8,586 nucleotides of DNA from an uncultured Lachnospiraceae bacterium (GCA_902766655.1 CACXEL010000071.1:1-8586); one strand, 5' to 3'; positions 1 through 6,166 are shown, numbered from the stretch's first letter. Made by a program: numbers and translations. The notes: generated by a model from the letters alone, not told the origin.

Positions 1-180
1 GATGACCTTGAGCCCCCGCTCCTCAGCGGTGGACGCGTACTCGAAAAACTCATTGACCTCCCGGTGGGCGGAAATGATGTGCATCTCATAGGAGACGCCA
101 AGCTCCTCCAGCACCGCCGCCGCTTTGGCCATGACCGGCATGTCCGAATCAGACCCCATAAGTATGCCTACTGCTGCCAT
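1..180 (-). CDS. purE: PurE, N5-carboxyaminoimidazole ribonucleotide mutase (N-terminal part, runs off the left edge)
   Basis: PurE (class I) moves the carboxyl group of N5-CAIR to carbon 4 to give CAIR, a cytosolic step of de novo purine synthesis. Only the first 60 codons are present. The translation begins MAAVGILMGSDSDMPVM and holds the two family signatures that bind the nucleotide phosphate and ring: GSDSD at residues 9-13 and the ISAHR motif near residues 36-40. The family is about 160-170 aa, so roughly the first third is seen. The ATG at 178-180 is preceded by AAGGAGG with a 5-nt gap, which settles the start. It lies 138 nt downstream of the aminopeptidase-like gene on the same strand and may be the first gene of a purine operon continuing left. 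The motifs are visible directly; the rest of the protein and operon is inferred. Confidence 0.95.
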   Translation of the reverse strand, partial: MAAVGILMGSDSDMPVMAKAAAVLEELGVSYEMHIISAHREVNEFFEYASTAEERGLKVI

Positions 181-318
181 ATGAACCTCCTTGCGGGCGG
201 ACAGAAGGCCGTTCTGCCCCGCTCCTCATAAAATATAATACTGCCAGTCGGGCTCATCAGGAGCCGCCGGCCTGAATCAACGGTTTGACCACTGCTGCGA
301 AAAAACAAAGGGACCGCA
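181..318 (-). other. Spacer between the peptidase-like gene and purE, with a weak terminator-like hairpin
   Basis: This 138-nt spacer has no coding signal. Read on the minus strand it forms a two-part hairpin: GCCGG pairs with CTGGC (one G-T wobble) around an inner GGCTC/GAGCC stem with a 5-nt loop, at 243-271. It is followed by an AT-rich run, TATTATATTTTATG (227-240), rather than a clean T-tract. This could be a weak terminator for the upstream genes, or the AT-rich run could supply a -10 for purE (TATTAT or TATATT). I found no good -35, so neither reading is firm. No recognisable purine riboswitch is present, and nothing in it resembles the missing C-terminal half of the upstream protein. 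Confidence 0.4.
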
Positions 319-1491
319 TTATTCCGACACGGTCTCATACCTCATTCGGATCTCCTCAAGAGCCTGCCTGAGGGTCCGGGCGAGCCTTGCCTGGCCCGGG
401 TTGAAGACGATCGCTTCGGGGCAGACGCCGACATCCGTTCCATCGCCCTTGTCCGCACCCGGTATTTCCAGAAAATGCACGCCGCCGAAGACCGCCGCCT
501 CAGCCCTGAAGGCCTCGTAAGCCTCCCTGGCCGCCCGTTTCCTCCTGGAAACGTAATTCTCGTCCATAAAGAGGGCCAGGTCCTCTTTGTGATCGCGTAC
601 AAAGGCAGGATTCGGGGCGGATTCCTTTACACTGTCGTCATTTTTCAGAGACAGGCGGACTGCCGGGCGGGGCAGCGTGACCATGTACCCTTCGTGCTCG
701 AGCTGTTCGGCGGCTTTCAGGAGGATCCGCTCCGCTCCGGATGGCGCCATCAGGCCGATCGTCTTTACCCGGGGCATACGCGACACTTGCCGGAGAACGG
801 GCTCAAGACAATAGCCTGCCACCCGACCGGCCTCCTCATCGCTCATCCCGCCGCAGCGCGCTGCCAGAGCGATCTCCTTATCGCCCGCCCAGCGGCCCAG
901 GCTATAGAGGTAGGCAGGATCCGAGAGATCCGCATTCTCCAGCATTTCCCGGAAGGTCCTGCCCACAGCGAAATATCCGGCCTCCTCCCATTCAGAAGGA
1001 TCTTCTTCCTCCCGGACCGGCCGCTCCGGACGGCCCGGACATACCCGCTCCGAGACCTCCGCCGCTGTCTGGTCCGCCAGATAGTCCTCCACATAAAAGC
1101 GGAATATCCTTCTCACATCTCCTGACCTGGGAAGCTCCTCTCCGCAAAAATCCCCGTAGATCTCGAGAAAGAGCTCGAGGAGATTGGCCATTCCTTCCTC
1201 GTCTCCCGCAGCGGCACTGGGGATGAATGCCCTGAGCTCCGCGGAGACTGCCGAGAGGATCTGACCCATCTCAAAGCCCAGCCTCGCCGCCGCAAAGGCG
1301 GGATTTGTGTAGGACTGTCCGTACTCATCGGGCAGGATGTCCCGCCAGATGGCGGACCTGTCTTCATTTTTCAAGGCAGCGAGAAGAAAAGACGCGGTAC
1401 GCGAAAAAAAGTCCCGAAAGGGTTCGGGCACAAGCGTCTCGTCCGGTATTTGGGCCAGACGCCAGGTAGATAGTTCAAGTCGTTCGATCAT
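319..1491 (-). CDS. Protein resembling the N-terminal half of M29-like leucyl aminopeptidases; catalytic half absent
   Basis: The 390-aa product resembles, from memory, the non-catalytic N-terminal half of the roughly 700-aa 'leucyl aminopeptidase (aminopeptidase T)-like' proteins common in Lachnospiraceae. Matching landmarks are DILPDEYGQSYTNPAFA (51-67), a GxxLS..ELR segment (76-87), ELFLEIY (106-112), DLSDPAYLYSLG (188-199), a G/AxERILLKA segment near 252-260, and DHKEDLALFMDENYVSRR (300-317). The end, around residues 359-390, aligns in my recollection with the linker just before the M29-like metallopeptidase domain, and a TAA follows. No metal-binding domain is encoded in the 138 nt before purE. 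Peptidase activity is therefore unlikely; it may be a decayed gene, or a stand-alone regulatory or binding domain. The ATG is preceded by GAGGA with a 7-nt gap. It starts 10 nt after the DUF6142-like stop, so it is probably in the same transcript. Codon use resembles its neighbours. The homology is recalled, not searched. Confidence 0.6.
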   Translation of the reverse strand: MIERLELSTWRLAQIPDETLVPEPFRDFFSRTASFLLAALKNEDRSAIWRDILPDEYGQSYTNPAFAAARLGFEMGQILSAVSAELRAFIPSAAAGDEEGMANLLELFLEIYGDFCGEELPRSGDVRRIFRFYVEDYLADQTAAEVSERVCPGRPERPVREEEDPSEWEEAGYFAVGRTFREMLENADLSDPAYLYSLGRWAGDKEIALAARCGGMSDEEAGRVAGYCLEPVLRQVSRMPRVKTIGLMAPSGAERILLKAAEQLEHEGYMVTLPRPAVRLSLKNDDSVKESAPNPAFVRDHKEDLALFMDENYVSRRKRAAREAYEAFRAEAAVFGGVHFLEIPGADKGDGTDVGVCPEAIVFNPGQARLARTLRQALEEIRMRYETVSE

Positions 1492-1501
1492 CAGCCGTTC
1501 C

Positions 1502-1819
1502 TCATGTAAGACCAGCCATAAAGAGGGTCAGCCAGCCGATCATGATGATACCGCAGGAAATGGACCCGATCAGGGAATATTTCGCCGACACATTTTTCTC
1601 GGAGAAAGACCGCATCCCGACATAGAAGCCGTAGCAGACCAGAAGCGCAGCCGTCAGGGCCAGCCCGCCGACGAAGCCTGCCGCCTCGCCGCCATGGAAG
1701 AAGGAGATGGCCACGACGATAATAAAAATGAGGGCCGAGACCGCCGCGAGGGCCGTCGACAGCTTCCCGTCCCGAGACTGGCCCTTCTCGACGAACCTGT
1801 ATTTCTTCTTATCGGCCAT
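1502..1819 (-). CDS. Small DUF6142-like membrane protein (105 aa)
   Basis: The product is a small membrane protein of unknown function. Its layout is a charged N-terminus (MADKKKYRFVEKGQSRDGK) followed by about three hydrophobic segments at residues 20-40, 49-68 and 83-103. The pattern KKYRF.EK..S..GK.ST, then G..GL, a G..VG.RSF.EK stretch and IGSI.CGI, fits what I remember of DUF6142, a family typical of Lachnospiraceae. The reading frame is open to an ATG at 1840, but the ATG at 1817-1819 has a consensus AGGAGG 7 nt upstream, so I use that start. It overlaps the end of the VanZ-like gene by 11 nt and is followed 10 nt later by the peptidase-like gene, which argues for one transcript and coupled translation. 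The N-terminus is probably cytoplasmic because it is rich in Lys/Arg. No catalytic residues stand out. Confidence 0.75.
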   Translation of the reverse strand: MADKKKYRFVEKGQSRDGKLSTALAAVSALIFIIVVAISFFHGGEAAGFVGGLALTAALLVCYGFYVGMRSFSEKNVSAKYSLIGSISCGIIMIGWLTLFMAGLT

Positions 1820-2315
1820 AGAAACGCCTCCTGATCGCATTACAGATTAGGAAAATAATATATCCCGCCAGGGCTCCCGCCGTGTTCAGGATCACATCAT
1901 CCACGTCACAGGTACCGGTCCGCGTGATCAGCTGGACCGCCTCCACCAGACTCGAAGACAAGGCAGCCAGAAGGACCACGACCAGACCGTTGTGGAAACG
2001 CCGGCTGATGACCGGCAGAAAGAAGCCGAAGGGAATGAAACCCAGGATGTTGCCGGCCAGGTTCAGGAATACCGCCTTGAATCCAAGCTGCTCCCTGTAA
2101 CGGAGGAACCGCCTGATTTCGCGGAGCGGCTCCAGGTTCACAGCCACCTCTGCCATGATGCCGGGGCGGTGATTATACCAGTCGGCAAAGAACAGAAAGT
2201 AGACAAGAAAGCAAAGATAGCACACGAAGAGGACCCGGCCTGTCAGCCGGATCTTTCTCTCCCTGCGTCTCCTCGCCATGCGGGCGAGCCATTTATCTTG
2301 CTCCGTACTGCTCAT
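1809..2315 (-). CDS. VanZ-family membrane protein
   Basis: VanZ-family proteins are polytopic membrane proteins; the founder gives low-level teicoplanin resistance in enterococcal vanA clusters, but most chromosomal members have no assigned role. This 168-aa product has a very basic N-terminus (ARMARRRRERK), then hydrophobic segments near residues 25-43, 82-102, 110-130 and 142-160. The family signatures are visible: NLAGNILGFIPFGFFLP (85-101), SLVEAVQL (122-129) and the acidic DVDDVILNTAGALAGY (137-152). The start is uncertain. ATG at 2315 has only a weak upstream GGCGG, while an in-frame TTG at 2327 has GAAGG 6 nt upstream and would add four residues. Either way the gene starts inside the end of pyrE (stop at 2293), and it overlaps the next gene by 11 nt. 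No vanH/A/X/Y/R/S genes are nearby, so it should not be read as a resistance gene. Confidence 0.85.
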   Translation of the reverse strand: MSSTEQDKWLARMARRRRERKIRLTGRVLFVCYLCFLVYFLFFADWYNHRPGIMAEVAVNLEPLREIRRFLRYREQLGFKAVFLNLAGNILGFIPFGFFLPVISRRFHNGLVVVLLAALSSSLVEAVQLITRTGTCDVDDVILNTAGALAGYIIFLICNAIRRRFYGR

Positions 2316-2967
2316 AATACGCGTCAATCGCCGCCTTCAGGGTATCATCGATCACGACCTTGCCCTTGTAGGGGCGGTTGTAGAGGTGCTCCACGACCTC
2401 CGCCATAGTCACGATGGCGCAGGTCTTCATGCCGAAGGTCTCACCGATTTCGTCGAGGGCGCTCTTCTCTCCCGTTCCCCGCTCCATGCGGTCGACGGAC
2501 ACGACAAGTCCCACGATGTCGACCTGGCCCTGGGCCTTCAGGATCGGCACTGTCTCCCGGATGGAGGTGCCCGCGGTCGTCACGTCCTCAATGATCACGA
2601 CCCGGTCTCCGTCCGCAATGGGACTGCCCAGGAGGATGCCCTTGTCACCGTGGTCCTTGACCTCCTTGCGGTTGGCACAGTAGCGGACGTCCTTGCCGGT
2701 CAGCTCCGAGAGCCCGATGGCCGCCGCGACCGAGAGGGGAATCCCCTTGTAGGCCGGTCCGAAGAGCACGTCAAAGTCCGTCCCGAACCGGTCCGCGATG
2801 GCCTGCGCATAGTATTCGCCCAGCTTTTTCAGCTGGCTGCCGGTCCGGTAAAAGCCTGTATTCACAAAGAAAGGCGTCTTCCGGCCGCTCTTGGTGACGA
2901 AATCACCGAACCTGAGAACGCCGGCATCCACCATAAATTCGATAAATTCCTGCTTGTATGCTTCCAT
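2293..2967 (-). CDS. pyrE: Orotate phosphoribosyltransferase PyrE
   Basis: PyrE joins orotate to PRPP to give orotidine 5'-monophosphate, the fifth step of UMP synthesis, as a cytosolic homodimer. The 224-aa product has FGPAYKGIPL (69-78), the flexible catalytic loop with Lys/Asp/His (NRKEVKDHGDKG, 99-110), and the PRPP-binding signature VVIIEDVTTAGTS (123-135). The length is normal. The frame extends to an ATG at 2979, but the ATG at 2965-2967 has GGGAG 5 nt upstream and gives the family-typical beginning MEAYKQEFIEFMV, so I place the start there. It follows pyrD after a 257-nt spacer with its own probable promoter. The VanZ-like gene begins within its last codons. The substrate orotate comes from the adjacent pyrD/pyrK products and the product goes to PyrF. 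Confidence 0.96.
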   Translation of the reverse strand: MEAYKQEFIEFMVDAGVLRFGDFVTKSGRKTPFFVNTGFYRTGSQLKKLGEYYAQAIADRFGTDFDVLFGPAYKGIPLSVAAAIGLSELTGKDVRYCANRKEVKDHGDKGILLGSPIADGDRVVIIEDVTTAGTSIRETVPILKAQGQVDIVGLVVSVDRMERGTGEKSALDEIGETFGMKTCAIVTMAEVVEHLYNRPYKGKVVIDDTLKAAIDAYYEQYGAR

Positions 2968-3123
2968 GTAAGCTCCCATCCTGCCGCCATAGCGGCTTCT
3001 TGTCTCCCGGAGAAAAATGCAGCGCTGCCCCTGTCTTCCGCAGAGGATCAGTCAGCAGCCCGCCGCACCGTTTATATCCTCATACTGGCGTCCTGCCACG
3101 GCACACCGCCGCGACGCACTTCT

Positions 3124-3152
3124 ATTTTCCGGGGTAAGCGGACGTTTGTCAA
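3124..3152 (-). promoter_or_regulatory. Probable promoter for pyrE and downstream genes
   Basis: On the minus strand there is a perfect -35 TTGACA (3147-3152) and a weaker -10 GAAAAT (3124-3129, 4 of 6 matches to TATAAT), separated by exactly 17 nt. Transcription would start about 150 nt before the pyrE ATG. The -10 is poor, so an activator or a low basal level is possible. Confidence 0.5.
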
Positions 3153-3184
3153 TCCACCGATTTACCAAAAAAGGAGATCAAATA

Positions 3185-3214
3185 GGCGGATTTCCTGTCA
3201 CCGTTCCATCCGCC
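3185..3214 (-). terminator. Weak hairpin after pyrD (possible partial terminator)
   Basis: Ten nt after the pyrD stop, the minus strand has a 7-bp perfect stem, GGCGGAT pairing with ATCCGCC, around a 16-nt loop. It is followed by TATTTGATCTCC and then TTTTTT. The loop is large and the T-run is interrupted and late, so termination, if any, is likely partial. Together with the new promoter just downstream it could lower read-through from pyrD into pyrE. Confidence 0.35.
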
Positions 3215-3224
3215 CTGTCGCCTC

Positions 3225-4142
3225 TTACACTATACCAATGATTTCACTGACGCTTCCATACCCCTTCCTGGCCAGGAATGCCCCGATTCCGTCGGCGATT
3301 TCTGCGGCAGCCATAGGATTATGGAAGCTGGCCGTACCCACGGACACGGCCGACGCACCGGCCATCAGCATCTCAATGGCGTCCTCCGCCGTGACGATGC
3401 CACCCATTCCGATGACCGGGATGGATACGCTGTGGGCGGCCTCGTAGACCATCCGCACCGCCACCGGATGGATGGCCGGGCCCGACAGACCGCCCGTCCG
3501 GTTGGCCAGGGCGAAGCGGGCACGCTCTATGTCGATCTTCATGCCGGTCAGCGTATTGATGAGCGAGATGGCGTCCGCTCCTCCCGCCTCCGCCGCCCGC
3601 GCCATGACTTTGATATCAGTGACGTTGGGAGAAAGCTTCATGATGACCGGCTGGCGGGCATGGGCCTTGACAGCCCGTGTGATCCGCTCCACTGCTGCCG
3701 GATCAGTGCCGAAGGCAATACCGCCCTCCTTCACGTTTGGACAGGAAATGTTGATTTCCATCATATCGATGGCTTCGTCCGCCAGGCGGTCCACCACTCT
3801 GAGGTATTCCTCCTCGGAATGGCCGCAGACATTCACTATGATTTTAGTATCGTACTGTCTGAGGAAGGGCAGATCCCGCTCACAGAAGACGTCGATTCCG
3901 GGGTTCTGAAGACCGATGGCGTTCAGCATGCCGGACGGAGTCTCGCAGACCCTGGGCGTGGGATTGCCCGGCCAGGGCACGTCAGCAACACCCTTGGTCA
4001 CCACCGCGCCGAGCCTTGAGAGGTCGAAAAAATCACAGTACTCCATGCCGCTGCCGAAGGTCCCGGAGGCGGTCATGACGGGATTTTTGAAGGTCACACT
4101 GGCCAGGGTCGTGGTCAGGTCGGGGTTAGATGTATTCATCAT
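3225..4142 (-). CDS. pyrD: Dihydroorotate dehydrogenase B (NAD+), catalytic subunit PyrD
   Basis: This is the FMN-containing subunit of the class 1B enzyme that oxidises dihydroorotate to orotate and passes electrons through PyrK to NAD+. The 305-aa product has the usual length and motifs: NPVMTASGTFGSG (20-32), GNPTPR (59-64), NAIGLQNPG (74-82), the catalytic cysteine in NISCPNVKEGG (Cys134), KLSPNVTD (169-176), GLSGPAIHP (218-226) and GMGGI (245-249). Cysteine at the active site (rather than serine) marks class 1. The start has two adjacent ATGs; I take the first (4140-4142) because GGAGG lies 10 nt upstream. That ATG overlaps the pyrK stop in an ATGATGA arrangement, a sign of translational coupling that would keep the two subunits in balance. 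Confidence 0.97.
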   Translation of the reverse strand: MMNTSNPDLTTTLASVTFKNPVMTASGTFGSGMEYCDFFDLSRLGAVVTKGVADVPWPGNPTPRVCETPSGMLNAIGLQNPGIDVFCERDLPFLRQYDTKIIVNVCGHSEEEYLRVVDRLADEAIDMMEINISCPNVKEGGIAFGTDPAAVERITRAVKAHARQPVIMKLSPNVTDIKVMARAAEAGGADAISLINTLTGMKIDIERARFALANRTGGLSGPAIHPVAVRMVYEAAHSVSIPVIGMGGIVTAEDAIEMLMAGASAVSVGTASFHNPMAAAEIADGIGAFLARKGYGSVSEIIGIV

Positions 4143-4909
4143 GACAGATCCACCTCCTCCGCGGCAAAGACGGGGCCGTCCTTGCAGATCCTGGCGTTCT
4201 TCACGTGGGAGTGGCCATCCACGCCGGTCGTCTTCGTCACGCAGCCGAGACAGGCACCGACACCGCAGGCCATCCGCTCCTCCAGGGAAATAAAACAGGG
4301 TATCTCAGCCTCCTCCGCCCAGGCTTTGACGGCCCGCAGCATGGGAGCCGGACCGCAGGCAAAGACTGCATCCGCCTTCGGGCCGGAAGCCCTTATAGCG
4401 TCCAGAACGTTCCCGCGGGTGCCCAGGGAGCCATCTTCGGTGGCAATCAGGACCTCCGGATAAGCGGTTATCTCCGGCAGCAGATAGGCGAGCTCCCGTG
4501 ACCGGTATCCGACCGCAAAGACCGGTTCCCGGAGGGCGTCGGCGCAGGAGAGCATGGGCGGAACACCGATTCCGCCGCCGATCAGAAGCACGCGCCGGTC
4601 GGCATAGTCATCGACGGGAAAACCGTTCCCCAAAGGTCCCAGGACCCGGATCTCATCCCCGCTCTTCAGGGCGGAGAACTCACGGGTACCCCTGCCGGCA
4701 ATACGATAGACGAGCCGCAGGGCAGACCTGCCCTCGTCGATCTGGCAGATGGAGATGGGCCGCGGAAGAAGTCTCGCCCCATCCCCCGAGTAGAGGGAAA
4801 TGAACTGCCCCGGACGAGCCTGGCCGGCAAAAGAGACCCGGAGCGTCAGAGAGAAAATATCCGGCGCAATCTCCGCCTGGTCCAGGACAAGCGCCATCGT
4901 GTATTTCAT
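4139..4909 (-). CDS. pyrK: Dihydroorotate dehydrogenase B, electron transfer subunit PyrK
   Basis: PyrK carries FAD and a [2Fe-2S] cluster and moves electrons from the FMN of PyrD to NAD+. In the 256-aa product the ferredoxin-reductase-like FAD domain is seen in RPGQFISL (32-39) and RPISI (50-54), the NAD-binding region in LLIGGGIGVPPM (108-119) and ACGPAPML (184-191), and the iron-sulfur cluster ligands are Cys215, Cys220, Cys223 and Cys242 (MACGVGACLGC, then RICKDGPVF). All four ligands are intact and the length is normal. The ATG has AGGAGG about 5 nt upstream. It sits 70 nt after pyrF and overlaps pyrD by 4 nt, so the three genes very likely form one transcript. Confidence 0.97.
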   Translation of the reverse strand: MKYTMALVLDQAEIAPDIFSLTLRVSFAGQARPGQFISLYSGDGARLLPRPISICQIDEGRSALRLVYRIAGRGTREFSALKSGDEIRVLGPLGNGFPVDDYADRRVLLIGGGIGVPPMLSCADALREPVFAVGYRSRELAYLLPEITAYPEVLIATEDGSLGTRGNVLDAIRASGPKADAVFACGPAPMLRAVKAWAEEAEIPCFISLEERMACGVGACLGCVTKTTGVDGHSHVKNARICKDGPVFAAEEVDLS

Positions 4910-4979
4910 AGGATCCTCCTGATATTAATAATTATTCACATGAGAAAGGAAACAAGTGTCCCCGGAGCCGCTGCCTTCT

Positions 4980-5915
4980 TCAGCCGAGCGCGCGGCCGAT
5001 ATCCTCGCGCATGTCGAGGACGGCTGCCCTGGCGGCATCCGCATAGCCGCCCTCGCCGAAGGAAGCGTACTCCGCCTTCTTCCATGCGGCGATGATGCCC
5101 CGGGAGGAATTGACGATGGCGCCGAGCCCGTTATCATCGAAGAAGCCGGTCAGGTCCTTGCCCTTTCCTCCCTGAGCGCCGTAACCCGGCACCAGGATGA
5201 AAGCACCCGGCATGAGCTCCCGGAGTCTTTTGCCCATCTCCGGGTAAGTGGCGCCGACGACCGCACCGACGTTGGTGTATCCGCAGGCCTCCGGAGCGGG
5301 ATCCGGACAGGCGGCCCCCCACTTGTTGACCATGTCGGCCACCAGCTCGTAGACCGGCGTACCATCTACCAGCCGGTCCTGGAATTCTCCGGAGGAGGGA
5401 TTGGAAGTCTTCACCAGAATAAATAATCCCTTGTCAAACTCGTTGCACACCTTGATGAAGGGGTTGACGGCATCCGATCCCATATAGGGATTGACGGTAA
5501 TCATGTCCGCGTCGAAGGGGGCGTAGGATTGGCTGCCAACCTGGACCCGGCCGATGTGACCGGTCGCGTAGGCGCCGGAAGTGGATCCGATATCGCCACG
5601 TTTTATATCTCCGATCACGACAAGTCCCCGGGACTTCGCGTAATCCACCGTCTTTTTGTAGGCGGTAAGGCCCGGGATACCGAACTGTTCGTACATGGCG
5701 ATCTGGGGCTTCACGGCCGGGATCAGGTCATATGTCGCATCGATGAGGCCCTTGTTGAATACCCATATAGCCTCCGCGGCTCCTTCGAGAGTCTCGCCAC
5801 ACTCGGCAAAAGCCGCTTCCCTGATAAAGGAAGGCACATAGTCGAGCATGGGATCCAGGCCCACCACGATGGGAGCATTGGTCTTTTTTATGGCTGCGAT
5901 CAGTTTGGAAATCAT
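4980..5915 (-). CDS. pyrF: Orotidine 5'-phosphate decarboxylase PyrF (group 2)
   Basis: PyrF decarboxylates OMP to UMP, the last step of de novo pyrimidine synthesis, in the cytosol. The 311-aa product is longer than the roughly 230-240 aa of the Bacillus type and matches the longer group-2 form common in Clostridia. Active-site landmarks are GLDPM (19-23), AVKPQ (67-71), the catalytic DIKRGDIGSTS (103-113, with Asp103, Lys105 and Asp108), the phosphate-binding VPGYGAQGG (242-250) and NSSRGI (269-274). The ATG at 5913-5915 has AAGGAG 5 nt upstream. It is the first gene of the minus-strand pyr cluster and faces away from the cold-shock gene across a 362-nt region. A promoter could not be placed with confidence, but the leader is rich in palindromes. 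Confidence 0.97.
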   Translation of the reverse strand: MISKLIAAIKKTNAPIVVGLDPMLDYVPSFIREAAFAECGETLEGAAEAIWVFNKGLIDATYDLIPAVKPQIAMYEQFGIPGLTAYKKTVDYAKSRGLVVIGDIKRGDIGSTSGAYATGHIGRVQVGSQSYAPFDADMITVNPYMGSDAVNPFIKVCNEFDKGLFILVKTSNPSSGEFQDRLVDGTPVYELVADMVNKWGAACPDPAPEACGYTNVGAVVGATYPEMGKRLRELMPGAFILVPGYGAQGGKGKDLTGFFDDNGLGAIVNSSRGIIAAWKKAEYASFGEGGYADAARAAVLDMREDIGRALG

Positions 5916-5960
5916 GTTTTCTCCTTTCGTGACTATGACTCATGGCTTCTGTGCACATTT

Positions 5961-6019
5961 CCCGGCGCCGGAATCCGGGTGTCCGGACAGTGTTCTCTCC
6001 GAATGCCCGTATCGGGAGA
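5961..6019 (-). repeat. Palindrome-rich pyrF leader
   Basis: Within 60 nt of the likely pyrF 5' leader there are a 10-bp palindrome CCGGCGCCGG (5962-5971) nested beside a CCCGG/CCGGG hairpin (5961-5979), a second 10-bp palindrome TGTCCGGACA (5980-5989), and a hairpin pairing TCTCC with GGAGA (5996-6019) that also contains the alternative CCCG/CGGG pairing (6006-6016). No T-tract follows on the minus strand, so this is not a classical intrinsic attenuator. It may fold in RNA or be bound as DNA. Confidence 0.5.
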
Positions 6020-6047
6020 AGGCCCGGGGGACTTCAACGGCGCACAT

Positions 6048-6076
6048 TATTTATGCATTTTGACGAATATTTATGC
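6048..6076. repeat. Two direct repeats of TATTTATGC, 20 bp apart
   Basis: TATTTATGC occurs at 6048-6056 and again at 6068-6076, so the copies are in phase by two helical turns. The flanks are also similar (AT-rich before, TTT soon after). Such spacing is typical of tandem binding sites for a regulator. They lie where a pyrF promoter or its control region would be expected; no protein can be named from the sequence. Confidence 0.45.
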
Positions 6077-6116
6077 TTTTCAGGGCCTTCATTACTAAAT
6101 AATCAACTTACTTAAG

Positions 6117-6128
6117 GGATAATTATCC
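6117..6128. promoter_or_regulatory. 12-bp perfect palindrome abutting the cold-shock -35 box
   Basis: GGATAATTATCC is a perfect 12-bp inverted repeat ending one base before the -35 hexamer at 6129. The position suits an operator or upstream activator site for the plus-strand promoter, and it could also serve the divergent pyrF gene. The regulator is unknown. Confidence 0.4.
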
Positions 6129-6157
6129 TTGACTTACCCTTGATGCGAGACTATAAT
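6129..6157 (+). promoter_or_regulatory. Strong SigA-type promoter of the cold-shock gene
   Basis: The -35 is TTGACT (6129-6134, 5 of 6) and the -10 is a perfect TATAAT (6152-6157) with the ideal 17-nt spacer. Transcription should start near 6164, giving a leader of about 113 nt before the ATG at 6278. Confidence 0.85.
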
Positions 6158-6166
6158 CCTATATGT

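Larger units (their letters stand above)
2968..3224 (-). other. pyrD-pyrE spacer (pyrE leader)
   Basis: This 257-nt gene-free stretch breaks an otherwise compact pyr cluster. Read on the minus strand it holds, in order, a possible hairpin just after the pyrD stop, a TTGACA promoter, about 150 nt of leader, and a small GCCGC/GCGGC hairpin with a 4-nt loop (2983-2996) roughly 10 nt upstream of the pyrE ribosome binding site. I looked for a PyrR-type binding loop (ARUCCNGNGAGGYU) and did not find one. No ORF with a ribosome binding site is convincing here. The layout suggests pyrE and the genes after it can be expressed independently of pyrF-K-D. Confidence 0.6.

Noticed and set aside
475..1226. 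Long plus-strand open frames (216 and 161 aa) opposite the peptidase-like gene
   Set aside because: They are low-complexity, Pro/Arg-rich shadows of the minus-strand frame, which has a ribosome binding site and recognisable motifs.
1809..2315. Glycopeptide resistance determinant (VanZ)
   Set aside because: VanZ-like membrane proteins are widespread in Bacillota chromosomes, and no vanR/S/H/A/X/Y gene is present, so resistance cannot be claimed.
2278..3447. A 389-aa plus-strand open frame opposite pyrE and part of pyrD
   Set aside because: It is antisense to two well-recognised genes, crosses the spacer between them, has no family-like motif or good ribosome binding site, and is expected in GC-rich coding DNA.
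5916..6060. PyrR-binding attenuator or other known pyrimidine riboregulator upstream of pyrF
   Set aside because: I looked for the PyrR loop consensus ARUCCNGNGAGGYU and for a hairpin followed by a T-run on the minus strand and found neither, here or in the pyrE leader.
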